From positions 5,332,001 through 5,396,000 of the forward strand of contig NC_014640.1 of NCBI RefSeq assembly GCF_000165835.1: 64,000 nucleotides of DNA, read 5' to 3'. This document shows, in pieces, positions 40,025-48,473 of the stretch. The position numbers were made by a program, and so were the translations under genes. The notes below the pieces were generated by a model. It worked only from the letters and a program-made list of their open reading frames with translations. It searched no databases and was not told the origin of the DNA. The stretch is from Achromobacter xylosoxidans A8. GTDB taxonomy: Bacteria > Pseudomonadota > Gammaproteobacteria > Burkholderiales > Burkholderiaceae_B. The number at the start of each line of letters is the position of its first letter. Position 1 is the first letter of the stretch.

Positions 40025-40085
40025 AGCCGAGATTCTAGCAGAGCTGCGCTTCGCTTGCTTGCTAGAACCTCGGCCGGCGGGCCCC
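40015..40085. repeat. 26-bp inverted repeat containing the ffs promoter and 5' end
   Basis: Arms at 40015-40040 and 40060-40085 are reverse complements at 24 of 26 positions, separated by 19 nt. The left arm holds the ffs -10 element and the first nucleotides of the RNA. The right arm is a mirror copy pointing the other way. Confidence 0.9.
40032..40040 (-). promoter_or_regulatory. Extended -10 promoter of ffs
   Basis: TGCTAGAAT on the minus strand is an extended -10 (TGn plus TAGAAT). It predicts initiation near 40025, which agrees with the 5' end deduced from the RNA closing helix. No -35 hexamer is visible, as is common for extended -10 promoters. Confidence 0.65.
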
Positions 40086-40220
40086 AGGGGGCAGTATGTG
40101 GGCCCCCTCCCCAGCCCTCCCCCCGAGGGGGAGGGAGTTTGGGACTTCGCTTCGCTGGTCCCTTCGGCTCGCTTCGCTTTGCCTTGCGGGGCATTGTTCA
40201 CTGGACGCTTGGTTCTCCGT
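40086..40220. other. Intergenic hairpin-rich spacer after the cupin gene
   Basis: No gene is supported. A 9-bp stem (CCCTCCCCC / GGGGGAGGG, about 40115-40135) lies beyond the end of the catabolic operon, followed by a degenerate run of TTCGCTTCGCT-like units. The hairpin could end the operon transcript but has no T-tract on the minus strand. Confidence 0.4.
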
Positions 40221-40577
40221 CTAACTGGCGGGGGCCAGGACGTAGAGCTTTCGGACGGGGGTGCGGATATCCCAGACGCCTTGGGTATTGGGGGGCATGG
40301 CCAGGGTGTCGCCTGCGCGGAATTGCAGCGGGGGCTGGCCGTCGGGGGTGAAGGAGCCTTCGCCGGCCAGGATGTGCATGATTTCGCCTTCCTGGACCTG
40401 GCGGCGGAATTGGCCGGGGGAGCATTCCCAGATGCCGGCGCTGGTGGCTTCGGCGCCGGGGACCACTATTTTCCTGGCGCGCAATGCGCAGGCGGGTTCG
40501 CTGAGCGGGATGCCGACCGGGCCGAGGTCGTCCAGCTGGGCTGTGTCGCGGGTCTGGGGGATGTGTTGGATGGTCAT
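40221..40577 (-). CDS. Cupin-domain protein (DUF861/EutQ-like)
   Basis: This 118-aa single-domain cupin has the glycine- and acid-rich strands of the fold: EGEIMHILAGEGSF (residues 63-76) and FRAGDTLAMPPNTQGVWDI (86-104). The usual two-histidine metal motif is reduced, with one histidine at position 68, as in the DUF861 group often associated with amine or ureide breakdown. It is the last gene of the eight-gene operon, 29 nt after the FAD oxidoreductase gene. Its function there is unknown. Confidence 0.85.
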   Translation of the reverse strand: MTIQHIPQTRDTAQLDDLGPVGIPLSEPACALRARKIVVPGAEATSAGIWECSPGQFRRQVQEGEIMHILAGEGSFTPDGQPPLQFRAGDTLAMPPNTQGVWDIRTPVRKLYVLAPAS

Positions 40578-40606
40578 GGTGTACTCAGGAGGATGGAGGC
40601 GCGCTT

Positions 40607-41893
40607 CTACGAGAGCTTGTCGCACAGGCCGTAGTAGGCGACGCCGAGCGCGATGTAGAAACGCTTGAGGCCGTGGAACGGCAGTGGCCTGATGGGGGTG
40701 ACGGGGTATGGCATGGGCTCGCCCGCGGCGATGGTCCGGGCGAGGTAGCGGCCCATCTGCGTGGCGAGGGCGACTCCGCGGCCGTTGTAGCCCAGCAGGA
40801 TATGCAGGTTGGGCGATGGCTGATGGACATGCGGCACGAAATCGCGTGTCAAAGCGATCCGGCCGGCCCAGCGATAAGTGAAGGGAATCCGGGCCAGTTC
40901 CGGAAACAGCATGCGCGCGCCGCGCACCAGGTGGTCCCAATCCTGTTCCGATGCGGGGTCGGCGAAATGGCCCCGGCCTCCCAGCACGAAACGGCCCTCG
41001 TGATCGCGGCGGAAGTACAGCAGCAGGCGGCGGGAGTCCGAGGCCACCACGCCGCCGGGCATGATGTGGCCGCAGGCCTTCGGATCCAGCGGTCCGGTGG
41101 CGACGATGAAGCTGTTGGCGGCGATGACGCTGCGCTGCAGACCGGGCCAGAGCCCGTTGGTGTAGCCATTGGTCGCGATCAGCGCGTGCTCGGCGCGGAC
41201 AGTGACACCCTGCTCCGTGCGCGCCAGCCATTGCTGGCCTGATCGTTCCAGCGCCGTGACGCGGGTGTGTCCATGCACCGACGCGCCAGCCGCTTGCGCC
41301 GCCGCCACCAGCCCGCGCGTGTAGGACAGGGGCTGGATGCTGCCGGCGCGCCGGTCGATCCAGCCGCCCAGGAACCGGTCCGTGCCCAGCCTCGCGCTGA
41401 CGGCGTCCTTGTTCAGCATTTCCACGGCTGCGCCACGATCCAGCCACTGCTGGGCGCGGTCCGACACGGTTTCCAATGCGCGAGGAGAATGGGCCGGCTG
41501 TATCCAGCCGGCCCGCATGGCATGGCAGGCGATGGCATGCCTTTCGATAAGCTCGAATACCGCGTCGGAGGCAGACGCCACCATCTGCAATAGCGGTTCT
41601 CCCAGCGCTTTGCCGTAGCGCGCCAGGATCGCCTTCGGATCGTGCTTGATGCCCGGAATGACCTGCCCACCGTTGCGGCCGGAGGCGCCCCAGCCCGGTT
41701 CCTGGGCATCCAACACGCAAACGCGCAGTCCGAGTTCGCTCAGGTGCAAGGCGGTCGACAAGCCGGTAATGCCGGCGCCGACGATGACGACGTCGCATTG
41801 GAGGGAAGCCGCCAAGGCGGGTGCGGCGGGCGCCTGCCCCGCGGTCTGCTGCCACAAGGATTGCGGGGCATCGGCCGAATCTGGTGCGCGCAT
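40607..41893 (-). CDS. FAD-dependent amine oxidoreductase (DAO superfamily, PuuB-like)
   Basis: This 428-aa flavoprotein has the FAD dinucleotide motif VVIVGAGITGLSTALHLSE (about residues 34-52) and the GASGRNGGQVIPG loop typical of gamma-glutamylputrescine oxidase-like and glycine/sarcosine oxidase-like enzymes. ATG 41893 gives the usual start. The C-terminal LLGYNGRGVALATQMGR closes the FAD site. It lies 8 nt after the dimethylformamidase-like large subunit gene. A role oxidising an amine or N-alkyl amino acid released by that hydrolase is inferred from context only. Confidence 0.88.
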   Translation of the reverse strand: MRAPDSADAPQSLWQQTAGQAPAAPALAASLQCDVVIVGAGITGLSTALHLSELGLRVCVLDAQEPGWGASGRNGGQVIPGIKHDPKAILARYGKALGEPLLQMVASASDAVFELIERHAIACHAMRAGWIQPAHSPRALETVSDRAQQWLDRGAAVEMLNKDAVSARLGTDRFLGGWIDRRAGSIQPLSYTRGLVAAAQAAGASVHGHTRVTALERSGQQWLARTEQGVTVRAEHALIATNGYTNGLWPGLQRSVIAANSFIVATGPLDPKACGHIMPGGVVASDSRRLLLYFRRDHEGRFVLGGRGHFADPASEQDWDHLVRGARMLFPELARIPFTYRWAGRIALTRDFVPHVHQPSPNLHILLGYNGRGVALATQMGRYLARTIAAGEPMPYPVTPIRPLPFHGLKRFYIALGVAYYGLCDKLS

Positions 41894-41901
41894 GGTGTAT
41901 C

Positions 41902-44142
41902 TCAGCGTCCGCTTGCCTGAGGGAACACGAAGGGGGTGGCCTCCGCGAACCGGGTCAGTACGTTCGCCGTGATGCGCGACACGTTGTTGTCGTAGCCATT
42001 CCAGGCCAGCGACGCCCCCCACGTGATCGAGCCCGTGGAAAAAACCGCGCCGCCGTTCAGGCACTCGTAGAACACCAGGTCCGCATAGCAGTGCTTGGCT
42101 TCCTCACCGTTGATGGTGGGGTGGTGGTAGGTCGTCTCCTCGGGTACCACGTTGTAGTAGCGCGTGTGCTTTTCCGAGCGGGCGACGATCAGCGTATGCG
42201 GCGGCGTGCCCAGCCGGTAGTCGACGCGATCGATCTCGTCGCCAGCCGCGCCGCCTCCGCTGCTGCCGAAATCGCCAATGATTTCATCCGCCACGCCTTC
42301 GAACATGAAGGCCACACGCGGGTCGTGGCTTTCGGGCCGCCGACGGTAATAAGACGAGGCATCGAACCCGGTCGCGGTGGTGCCGATGCCCGTCAGCGTC
42401 TGTGGCGCCAGCCCGATGCGGCGCCAGGTGCCGCCATATTCGCCGGTATAGCTGTGGTAGCTCTCCCCGGCCGGCGTCTCGCTGTAGCGGGCGCCGGTCT
42501 CGGTGCGGCGCAGTTCCATCAACCAGGGCTTTTCGGGATGGTAGGCGCAGCGCCAGTAGAAGCCGTTGCCGCCCATGTACATGAGGCGGCCGCCCTGCCC
42601 CTGGTACGCCACCATTGCCTGCCACATGCGCGTGGTCCAGTACTCGGGATGCGCCCCGGTCATGACCACGCTGTAGCCCTCCAGGGCCTGCAAGCCTTCG
42701 GCGTGCAGCATGTCGTCCGTGATGACGTCGTAGTCGAAGCCCTTTTCGTCCAGCCAGTCCAGGAAGTGGGTATCGCCGTTCAACGACCAGGTACGGCATT
42801 GCAGATGCATGCTGAAGACCGGCCGCAAGCGCGAGGCGTAGTAGACGCCATAGCCGTCCGAATGCGTGTCGTACATGGAAAGGCTCAACTCGCGGTGTTC
42901 GCCCAGGTAAGTCTCCCAGGGATACAGGACCATGAAGTTGCCCGACTTCATTTCCATGCCTTCTTCATCCAGGCGGTAGTGCGAGTTCGAATACGCCATA
43001 TAGGTGGCCGTCGACGCGAGGAATGCGATCCGCTTGCGCGGTCCGCCCGCCTTCGGCCGCACGATGAAGGTGATGCGTTCCTGCTCTCCCGCTGTGCCGG
43101 TCAGGCGCGCCGCATACAGGCCGCTGGGCAGGTCGTCAGGCACGGTCAGGCTGAAATCGGTCTCCCAGCGCGCGTCCTCCAGGGTGTCGTCATGGAAGTG
43201 CAGCGCGGCGAAATGGTCGGGACATTCGCGCCAGAACATGACGCTGGAATCCCAACGCAGGCCGGGCACGCCGCGCGCGGGCAGGTTCTCGATGCGCCCC
43301 TCCGACCAGGGCCTGGCCGTGTCGACGAGCACATCGCTGTCGATGCGCTGCGAGAAATCCCAGGCCTGCAGCGGCGGCGCGGCATGGCGGCGGCCTTGGG
43401 CCTCGACGCGCAATTGCGCCAGGTCTGCATCCCCGGCGCCATACGGCAGCAGCGTGGGCGAATCCAGGCGGCCGTTGAAATGCTTGGCATATTGCGGGAA
43501 CGGCAGGCCAGTGGCGGCCGCGCCCATCGTCAGCGGAAGCTGCGCCAACGCGACCGGATCGACCGCCGGCAGCCGGCCGCTCGCCTGCGCATGCGAATTC
43601 ACGGCCAGCAAGGGGTTGGCGGGCATCTGCCGCAGCTCGACCGCCCCCGAGTCCAGGTCCAGCGTTACCGCCACCAGATACCACTGGCGCACGGTCATGG
43701 GCAATCCTAGCGTGACGCGCTCGCTCTTGCCGCCGCTGCCCTGTTCCCAGAACAGACAGCCATCCCGATCCAGGCCCAACAGATATCCGACGCGCGCGGC
43801 GTCGTCCCAGCGCGACAGGATCGCCTGATCGCCACCGTTGCAAGGCAAAGTCGGCATCACCGCCAGGATCCAGCTCTTGCAGCCCGTGGCAGGCTCGCCG
43901 AAAGCGGGCGCCACCGCGCGCGAACCGGTTTCGGTGGCTTGGGGACGCCCGGCGATGGCGGTGGCGATGCCCTGCATCACCACGGCCTCTTTCAAGCCGG
44001 GAGCGCCGGGCGTAACGTCGCCGCTGCGGATACGCACCAGGTCGGCGTCATAGCGCAGCGCATGCGCGCAACTCACTTTGAATTCTATGGTCTCTCCCGG
44101 CGCGATCGTCCAGGTGCTGGGGTACCCCAGGATCTCGTACAT
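41902..44142 (-). CDS. N,N-dimethylformamidase-like large subunit
   Basis: This 746-aa protein resembles the large subunit of N,N-dimethylformamidase, an iron enzyme hydrolysing formamide C-N bonds, whose known members are about 760 residues. The N-terminal half is a lectin/beta-sandwich-like region (TVRQWYLVAVTLDLDSG near 150-166). The C-terminal catalytic half has STATYMAYSNSHY (377-389), DTHSDGYGVYY (425-435), GAHPEYW (496-502) and MGGNGFYW (523-530), which contain the Tyr- and Glu-type residues expected at the iron site. A GGAG ribosome site precedes ATG 44142. The small subunit gene is 48 nt upstream. The substrate need not be dimethylformamide. Confidence 0.85.
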   Translation of the reverse strand: MYEILGYPSTWTIAPGETIEFKVSCAHALRYDADLVRIRSGDVTPGAPGLKEAVVMQGIATAIAGRPQATETGSRAVAPAFGEPATGCKSWILAVMPTLPCNGGDQAILSRWDDAARVGYLLGLDRDGCLFWEQGSGGKSERVTLGLPMTVRQWYLVAVTLDLDSGAVELRQMPANPLLAVNSHAQASGRLPAVDPVALAQLPLTMGAAATGLPFPQYAKHFNGRLDSPTLLPYGAGDADLAQLRVEAQGRRHAAPPLQAWDFSQRIDSDVLVDTARPWSEGRIENLPARGVPGLRWDSSVMFWRECPDHFAALHFHDDTLEDARWETDFSLTVPDDLPSGLYAARLTGTAGEQERITFIVRPKAGGPRKRIAFLASTATYMAYSNSHYRLDEEGMEMKSGNFMVLYPWETYLGEHRELSLSMYDTHSDGYGVYYASRLRPVFSMHLQCRTWSLNGDTHFLDWLDEKGFDYDVITDDMLHAEGLQALEGYSVVMTGAHPEYWTTRMWQAMVAYQGQGGRLMYMGGNGFYWRCAYHPEKPWLMELRRTETGARYSETPAGESYHSYTGEYGGTWRRIGLAPQTLTGIGTTATGFDASSYYRRRPESHDPRVAFMFEGVADEIIGDFGSSGGGAAGDEIDRVDYRLGTPPHTLIVARSEKHTRYYNVVPEETTYHHPTINGEEAKHCYADLVFYECLNGGAVFSTGSITWGASLAWNGYDNNVSRITANVLTRFAEATPFVFPQASGR

Positions 44143-44190
44143 ACAAGCTCCGTCAGTTTGATTCGGGCGACTCGGTGTGGCGGCCTGCGT

Positions 44191-44499
44191 TCAGTCCAGG
44201 TCGGACGGCCAGGGATAAGGCGAGTGGATGGCCCAGCGGATCTTCAGCAGCGCCCACTGGGCGTCGGCCAGCTTGGCGTAGCGTTGCGGCGCCAGTTCGA
44301 CCGGATCGCCCCGCCCCGCGCCGAGCGTGCCGATGGCGTACTCCGAGTAAGGCTGGGTGCAGACGATGACCTGCTTGCCGGCCATGGGCTCCATCCGCAA
44401 TCGGTTGAGCAGGCGGTTCAGCTTCAACGGCCGGTTCTTGGTGGTCGTCGTCCTGAAGTGTTTGAGAAGTTCCGCGTCTTCGGGCTGGATCTCGTACAT
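44191..44499 (-). CDS. N,N-dimethylformamidase-like small subunit
   Basis: This 102-aa protein has a GGAG ribosome site. Its position directly before the large-subunit gene and its size, near the roughly 130 residues of known alpha subunits, support this call. It contains a basic helical stretch (KNRPLKLNRLLNRLR, residues 22-36) and a C-terminal WALLKIRWAIHSPYPWP segment. There are no catalytic motifs, as expected for the structural alpha chain. Like the large subunit it starts with MYEI. The assignment rests mainly on context. Confidence 0.7.
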   Translation of the reverse strand: MYEIQPEDAELLKHFRTTTTKNRPLKLNRLLNRLRMEPMAGKQVIVCTQPYSEYAIGTLGAGRGDPVELAPQRYAKLADAQWALLKIRWAIHSPYPWPSDLD

Positions 44500-44526
44500 A
44501 TCGCGCTCCGGGCATGAAAAATCGAT

Positions 44527-45318
44527 TCAGTGGTCGCGCTCTGGCGCGGCGAACATCTCCAGGCCGACCGTGCGTTCCAGCAGCAGCACCAGCGCAAGCG
44601 TGAAGACAATCAGGAACGTGGCGATGGCGGCAATCACGGGACTGGCGCTTTCCTGTATCTGCGTGAGGATGCGCACAGGCAAGGTGTTGACGTCCGGCGC
44701 GACCAGGAAGACGGTGATCGTCGCCTCGTCGAACGACACGATGAAGCAGAACAGGAAGGCGGTGATCAGCCCTGGTTTGAGCATGGGCAGGGTCACTGTG
44801 CGCAAGACCTGCGCCGGCCGCGCGCCCAGGCTCATGCTGGCCTCTCCCAGCGCGGGGTCCAACTTGCGCAGGGAATTCAGGATGGGGCGGTACGCGAACG
44901 GCAGCGTGATGATGCAATGCGCCAATACGATGCCCAAATACGAGCCGCTGACGCCGAGCAGGCCGAGCAGCCCCAGGAACGCTACGCCCAGCGCGGCATT
45001 GGGGAATACCAATGGCAACATGATCAGCGCTTCAATAATGCCGCCCCCCCTGATCCGGCTGCGGTCCAGCACGAGCGCGGCCAGCAGGGCCACCGATGTG
45101 CTGATGAATGCCACCAGCAAGGCGATGCCGGCGCTGACCGCCAACAGACCCAACCATTGCGGATCGGTGAAGAACTCCAGATACCAACGCCAGGAGAGCG
45201 ACGCCAGCGGCAAGGTGAAGTACCCGGTGGACGTGAACGACGACACCGCCACCACCAGAATGGGCAAGGGCAGGAAGCCAAACAGCAGAACCAGCAGCAA
45301 GCGGTATAGCCAGCGCAT
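44527..45318 (-). CDS. ABC transporter permease, PotC type
   Basis: This 263-aa permease has six hydrophobic segments and the loop PALGEASMSLGARPAQVLRTVTLPML, typical of spermidine/putrescine-type permeases. ATG 45318 begins MRWLYRLLLVLLFGFLPLPI; longer starts run into the preceding gene. It starts 1 nt after the PotB-type gene stops. It precedes the amidase small-subunit gene by 27 nt. Confidence 0.93.
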   Translation of the reverse strand: MRWLYRLLLVLLFGFLPLPILVVAVSSFTSTGYFTLPLASLSWRWYLEFFTDPQWLGLLAVSAGIALLVAFISTSVALLAALVLDRSRIRGGGIIEALIMLPLVFPNAALGVAFLGLLGLLGVSGSYLGIVLAHCIITLPFAYRPILNSLRKLDPALGEASMSLGARPAQVLRTVTLPMLKPGLITAFLFCFIVSFDEATITVFLVAPDVNTLPVRILTQIQESASPVIAAIATFLIVFTLALVLLLERTVGLEMFAAPERDH

Positions 45319-45319
45319 A

Positions 45320-46156
45320 TCAGGCTCCCGTTCCGGACACGCGCGCCGCGACGCGGCGTTCGAGCAGTTGCAAGGGAATGACCAGCGAGAACGCCGCGAG
45401 CAGCAGCACGATCGCCATGCTGGCTGCCTTCGGATAGTCGAAAACCTGCAGCACGTCCTGGTAGATCTGCGTGGCCAGCATGCCGTCACGCACGCCCCCC
45501 AGCAACAGCGGCGTAACAATGGCCCCGGTCGACAGCAGATAGACCAGCATGGCGCCAGTGATGACACCCGGCAGGCTCAGCGGCAGGGTGACATGCAAAA
45601 AGGTCTTGAGCGGGCCGGCCGCCAGCGTCTGCGAGGCCTCGTCCAGGGCGCGATCCAGATGCAGCAGCACCGCCAGCACCGAGACGATGAAAAACGGACT
45701 GAAGACATGCACCAGGCCAATCACCACCCCGGTCATGTTGAAAATCAGGCGCATCGGCGTATCGATGACACCCAGCGACAGCAGCAGCGAATTCAGCGTG
45801 CCCTTGGGCCCCAGGATCACCACCCAGCCGTAGGTGCGCACCACCACGCTGACCAGCCACGGCGTGATGACCAGCATCATCAGGAAATTGCGGTTGCCGC
45901 GATAGCGCGAAATCGCATAGGCGATGGGATAACCGACCAGTACGGAAAAGAACGTGACGACCAGCGCGATCCCTATCGTGCGCAGCAGTACCGCGACGTA
46001 GTCGGCCCGCTCGAAGAAGCGCACGAAATTGTCCAGGCCAAAGCCATCCGCGGTGCGCAGCGATTCCACGGCGAGATAGGCGATCCCCGTCAGGAACATC
46101 AGGATCAGGATCGCCGGGGGAAGCAGCAGGATCAGCGGCGGCCGGGTCGATTTCAT
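45320..46156 (-). CDS. ABC transporter permease, PotB type
   Basis: This 278-aa inner-membrane permease has six hydrophobic segments and the loop LDEASQTLAAGPLKTFLHVTLPLS. The N-terminal LILMFLTGIAYLAVES and the GYPIAYAISRYRGNR stretch fit PotB/PotH-type subunits. It lies 16 nt after the binding-protein gene and abuts the PotC-type gene, forming the heteromeric channel. Confidence 0.93.
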   Translation of the reverse strand: MKSTRPPLILLLPPAILILMFLTGIAYLAVESLRTADGFGLDNFVRFFERADYVAVLLRTIGIALVVTFFSVLVGYPIAYAISRYRGNRNFLMMLVITPWLVSVVVRTYGWVVILGPKGTLNSLLLSLGVIDTPMRLIFNMTGVVIGLVHVFSPFFIVSVLAVLLHLDRALDEASQTLAAGPLKTFLHVTLPLSLPGVITGAMLVYLLSTGAIVTPLLLGGVRDGMLATQIYQDVLQVFDYPKAASMAIVLLLAAFSLVIPLQLLERRVAARVSGTGA

Positions 46157-46172
46157 TGCGGCTTCTCCGGGC

Positions 46173-47219
46173 TTACCGGCCGGCGCCTGCCATCGCGCGC
46201 TCGACCAGCTCGATGCGCGACTTGCGGGATTCGGCGATGTAGTTCCAATCCGGCTGATAGAGCTGGTCGCGCAGGGCGGTCAGCGGCTGACCCAGTTCCT
46301 TTTCTGTCGCGGGAGACAGTTTGGCCGTGCTGTTCAGCGGCAGGTAGCCGGCAATATCGGCAATGCGCGACTGGCCCTCCGGTTGGGCCACATAGTTCAG
46401 CCACTTCAGGTAGCTGGCGCGGCCCTGCGCCTTCTTGGGCACAACCACGATGTATGGAAGGATCAGCGCGCCCTCCTTCGGAATCACCATCTCGATGCTG
46501 GTCTGCCCGTCGCGCTTCATCTGCCAGACGCGGGTCGAGTAGTAGGGCGCAGCCGTCACTTCTCCGCGCTGCAGCAGCTGGTTCATCTGCGCCATCGAGC
46601 TATACATTGCCAACGAGTTCTTGCCCAAAGCGGTCAGCAACGCCAGGCCCTTGGCGGTGTCGCGCTCGTTGCCGCCTTCGGCTACGGACATGATGGTCAG
46701 GTCGTAGGCCGAGCTGTAGACCGGACGGGTGACCGACAGCTTTCCCGCCCACTTGGAATCCCCCAGCGCTTTCCAGGAAGAGAAGTCGGAAGGTTTCGCA
46801 AGATCCTTGTTGACCGCGATACCGTAGTACGCGAAGTAGGTACTGACGCCTATGAGGCGTCCGGAAGGCGCCTTGAGCAGGTACTTCTCCGGCACGTTCT
46901 TCAGCGCGGGAACCTCACTCATGTCGAAGTCTTCGAGCAGGCCGTCGCTGTACATCTGCGAGGCCTCGAAGAACGACGAAAGCGCCGCATTGAACTTGGG
47001 CGCATCCTTCTGCGCGCGCACCTGGGCCTCGGGAGTGGGGACTTCGACGATCTTCACGCCGATTCCCGTTTCCTTCGTAAAGGGTTCCGCGTAAGCCTCG
47101 CGCCACGCCGCCCCCACGCCGCCGCCCCAGGTGGCCATGGTGATTTCCTGCGCGCTGGCGGTGCCGCAAACGGCCATGACCGCCGCAACGGTCCAGTGGG
47201 CAAATCGATAGGTGCTCAT
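46173..47219 (-). CDS. Periplasmic solute-binding protein, PotD type
   Basis: This 348-aa protein has a signal peptide (MSTYRFAHWTVAAVMAVC, cleavage after SAQ) and begins the mature chain with EITMATWGGGVGAAWREAY. This is like the spermidine/putrescine and related binding proteins for cationic or amide compounds. It sits between the ATPase and the permeases. Its ligand is presumably the compound attacked by the amidase-like enzyme downstream. Confidence 0.9.
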   Translation of the reverse strand: MSTYRFAHWTVAAVMAVCGTASAQEITMATWGGGVGAAWREAYAEPFTKETGIGVKIVEVPTPEAQVRAQKDAPKFNAALSSFFEASQMYSDGLLEDFDMSEVPALKNVPEKYLLKAPSGRLIGVSTYFAYYGIAVNKDLAKPSDFSSWKALGDSKWAGKLSVTRPVYSSAYDLTIMSVAEGGNERDTAKGLALLTALGKNSLAMYSSMAQMNQLLQRGEVTAAPYYSTRVWQMKRDGQTSIEMVIPKEGALILPYIVVVPKKAQGRASYLKWLNYVAQPEGQSRIADIAGYLPLNSTAKLSPATEKELGQPLTALRDQLYQPDWNYIAESRKSRIELVERAMAGAGR

Positions 47220-47247
47220 TGTGCGACTCCAGTGAGAGTGAACAGCG

Positions 47248-48327
47248 CTAGAGGGATACGACCGAAATGCGGCTGTCGTCCCAGGTCAGTCCGACGGCTT
47301 CGCCCTGCGCCGGCAACGGTTGCCCGTCCTGCGCCGGCCAATCGGCAATCAGGGTCCGGGCGCCGGCCCGCAGCCAGAGACGCGTGTTCTGTCCCGCGTA
47401 GACGCGGCGCTCCACGCGGGCCTGCAAGCGGGCGCTGCCGGCAGGCGCCAGCTTCAGGTGTTGCGGCCGCAGCGATATGCCCACAGCGCTGCCTGCCGCG
47501 AAGCGCGAGTCCGGCAGATCGAATTCGCAGCCGAGTTCCGCGCAGTCGAGACGTGCCGCGCCGGCTTGCACCACGCCTTCGAAGAAATTCGTGTCGCCCA
47601 CGAATTCAGCGACAAAGCGGGTCTGCGGCTTTTCGTAGATGGCGGCGGGGTCGCTGACTTGGTCGATCAGGCCGTTGCGGAACACGGCGACGCGATCGGA
47701 CATGGTCAACGCCTCTTCCTGGTCGTGCGTCACGAAGATGAAAGTGGTGCCGAGTTTTTCCTGGATCAGCTTCAACTCGGTCTGCATCTGGCGGCGGATC
47801 TTCATGTCCAGGGCGCCGAGCGGCTCGTCCAGCAGCAGCACCCGGGGCTCCATGACGATGGCGCGCGCCAACGCTACGCGCTGCTTCTGTCCGCCCGAGA
47901 TCTGGCCGATGTAGCGCGCGCCGTAGCCTTCCAGGCCGACCATCGCCAGCGACTGCTCCACCTTGCCGCGGATGGCGGCGGGCGGCTCGCGCCGCATCCT
48001 CAGGCCGTAGCCGATGTTCTCGGCGACGGTGAGATGCGGAAACAGGGCAAGGTTCTGGAACACCATCCCGAGCGGACGGCGATACGGCGGCGATGACAGG
48101 ATCGACTGTCCATCTATCTTCACCTCGCCCGCGGTGGGCGTTTCAAAGCCGGCGATGATCCGGATCAGCGTGGTCTTGCCACAACCGCTGGGGCCCAACA
48201 GCGTCAGAAACTCGCCTTCGCGCACGTCCAGGCTCACGCCCTTCAACGCCGCCGACGCGCCGAACGTCTTGGTGACGTTCTGGATCTGGAGGATCGGCGT
48301 CCCCGCTGTTTTCTGACCCTGCCCCAT
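47248..48327 (-). CDS. ABC transporter ATP-binding protein, PotA type
   Basis: This 359-aa ATPase shows Walker A GPSGCGKTT, signature ISGGQKQR, Walker B LLLDEP and H-loop VTHDQEEA, followed by a TOBE-type C-terminal domain (residues about 280-355). ATG 48327 was chosen; a start 28 codons upstream is possible but would run toward the divergent promoter. It is the first gene of the eight-gene operon facing the IclR regulator. Confidence 0.92.
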   Translation of the reverse strand: MGQGQKTAGTPILQIQNVTKTFGASAALKGVSLDVREGEFLTLLGPSGCGKTTLIRIIAGFETPTAGEVKIDGQSILSSPPYRRPLGMVFQNLALFPHLTVAENIGYGLRMRREPPAAIRGKVEQSLAMVGLEGYGARYIGQISGGQKQRVALARAIVMEPRVLLLDEPLGALDMKIRRQMQTELKLIQEKLGTTFIFVTHDQEEALTMSDRVAVFRNGLIDQVSDPAAIYEKPQTRFVAEFVGDTNFFEGVVQAGAARLDCAELGCEFDLPDSRFAAGSAVGISLRPQHLKLAPAGSARLQARVERRVYAGQNTRLWLRAGARTLIADWPAQDGQPLPAQGEAVGLTWDDSRISVVSL

Positions 48328-48432
48328 GCTCACACACTCCGGCAAAACCGATGAATGAGCGCAGGATATTGGAGCAGATACGCTTTGGGCAATAGTAAAA
48401 TCCCGCACCAAGGTTTATTATTATCGCTAGGC

Positions 48433-48445
48433 GGTAATTAATACC
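48433..48445. promoter_or_regulatory. Candidate IclR-type operator
   Basis: GGTAATTAATACC is a 13-bp palindrome with one mismatched pair. It lies in the 146-nt space between the divergent regulator and operon, 28 nt before the regulator ATG. IclR proteins bind short AT-centred palindromes of this kind, so it could control both directions. Assignment is by position and symmetry only. Confidence 0.4.
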
Positions 48446-48473
48446 CAAAATACGGGAAAACGAGGAGCCGAAA

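Noticed and set aside
40086..40200. TTCGCTTCGCT-like repeats as a CRISPR or tandem array
   Set aside because: Units are short, degenerate and without regular spacers.
40578..41855. Large upstream extension of the cupin frame
   Set aside because: The frame runs inside the FAD oxidoreductase gene out of register; only the part from ATG 40577 resembles a protein family.
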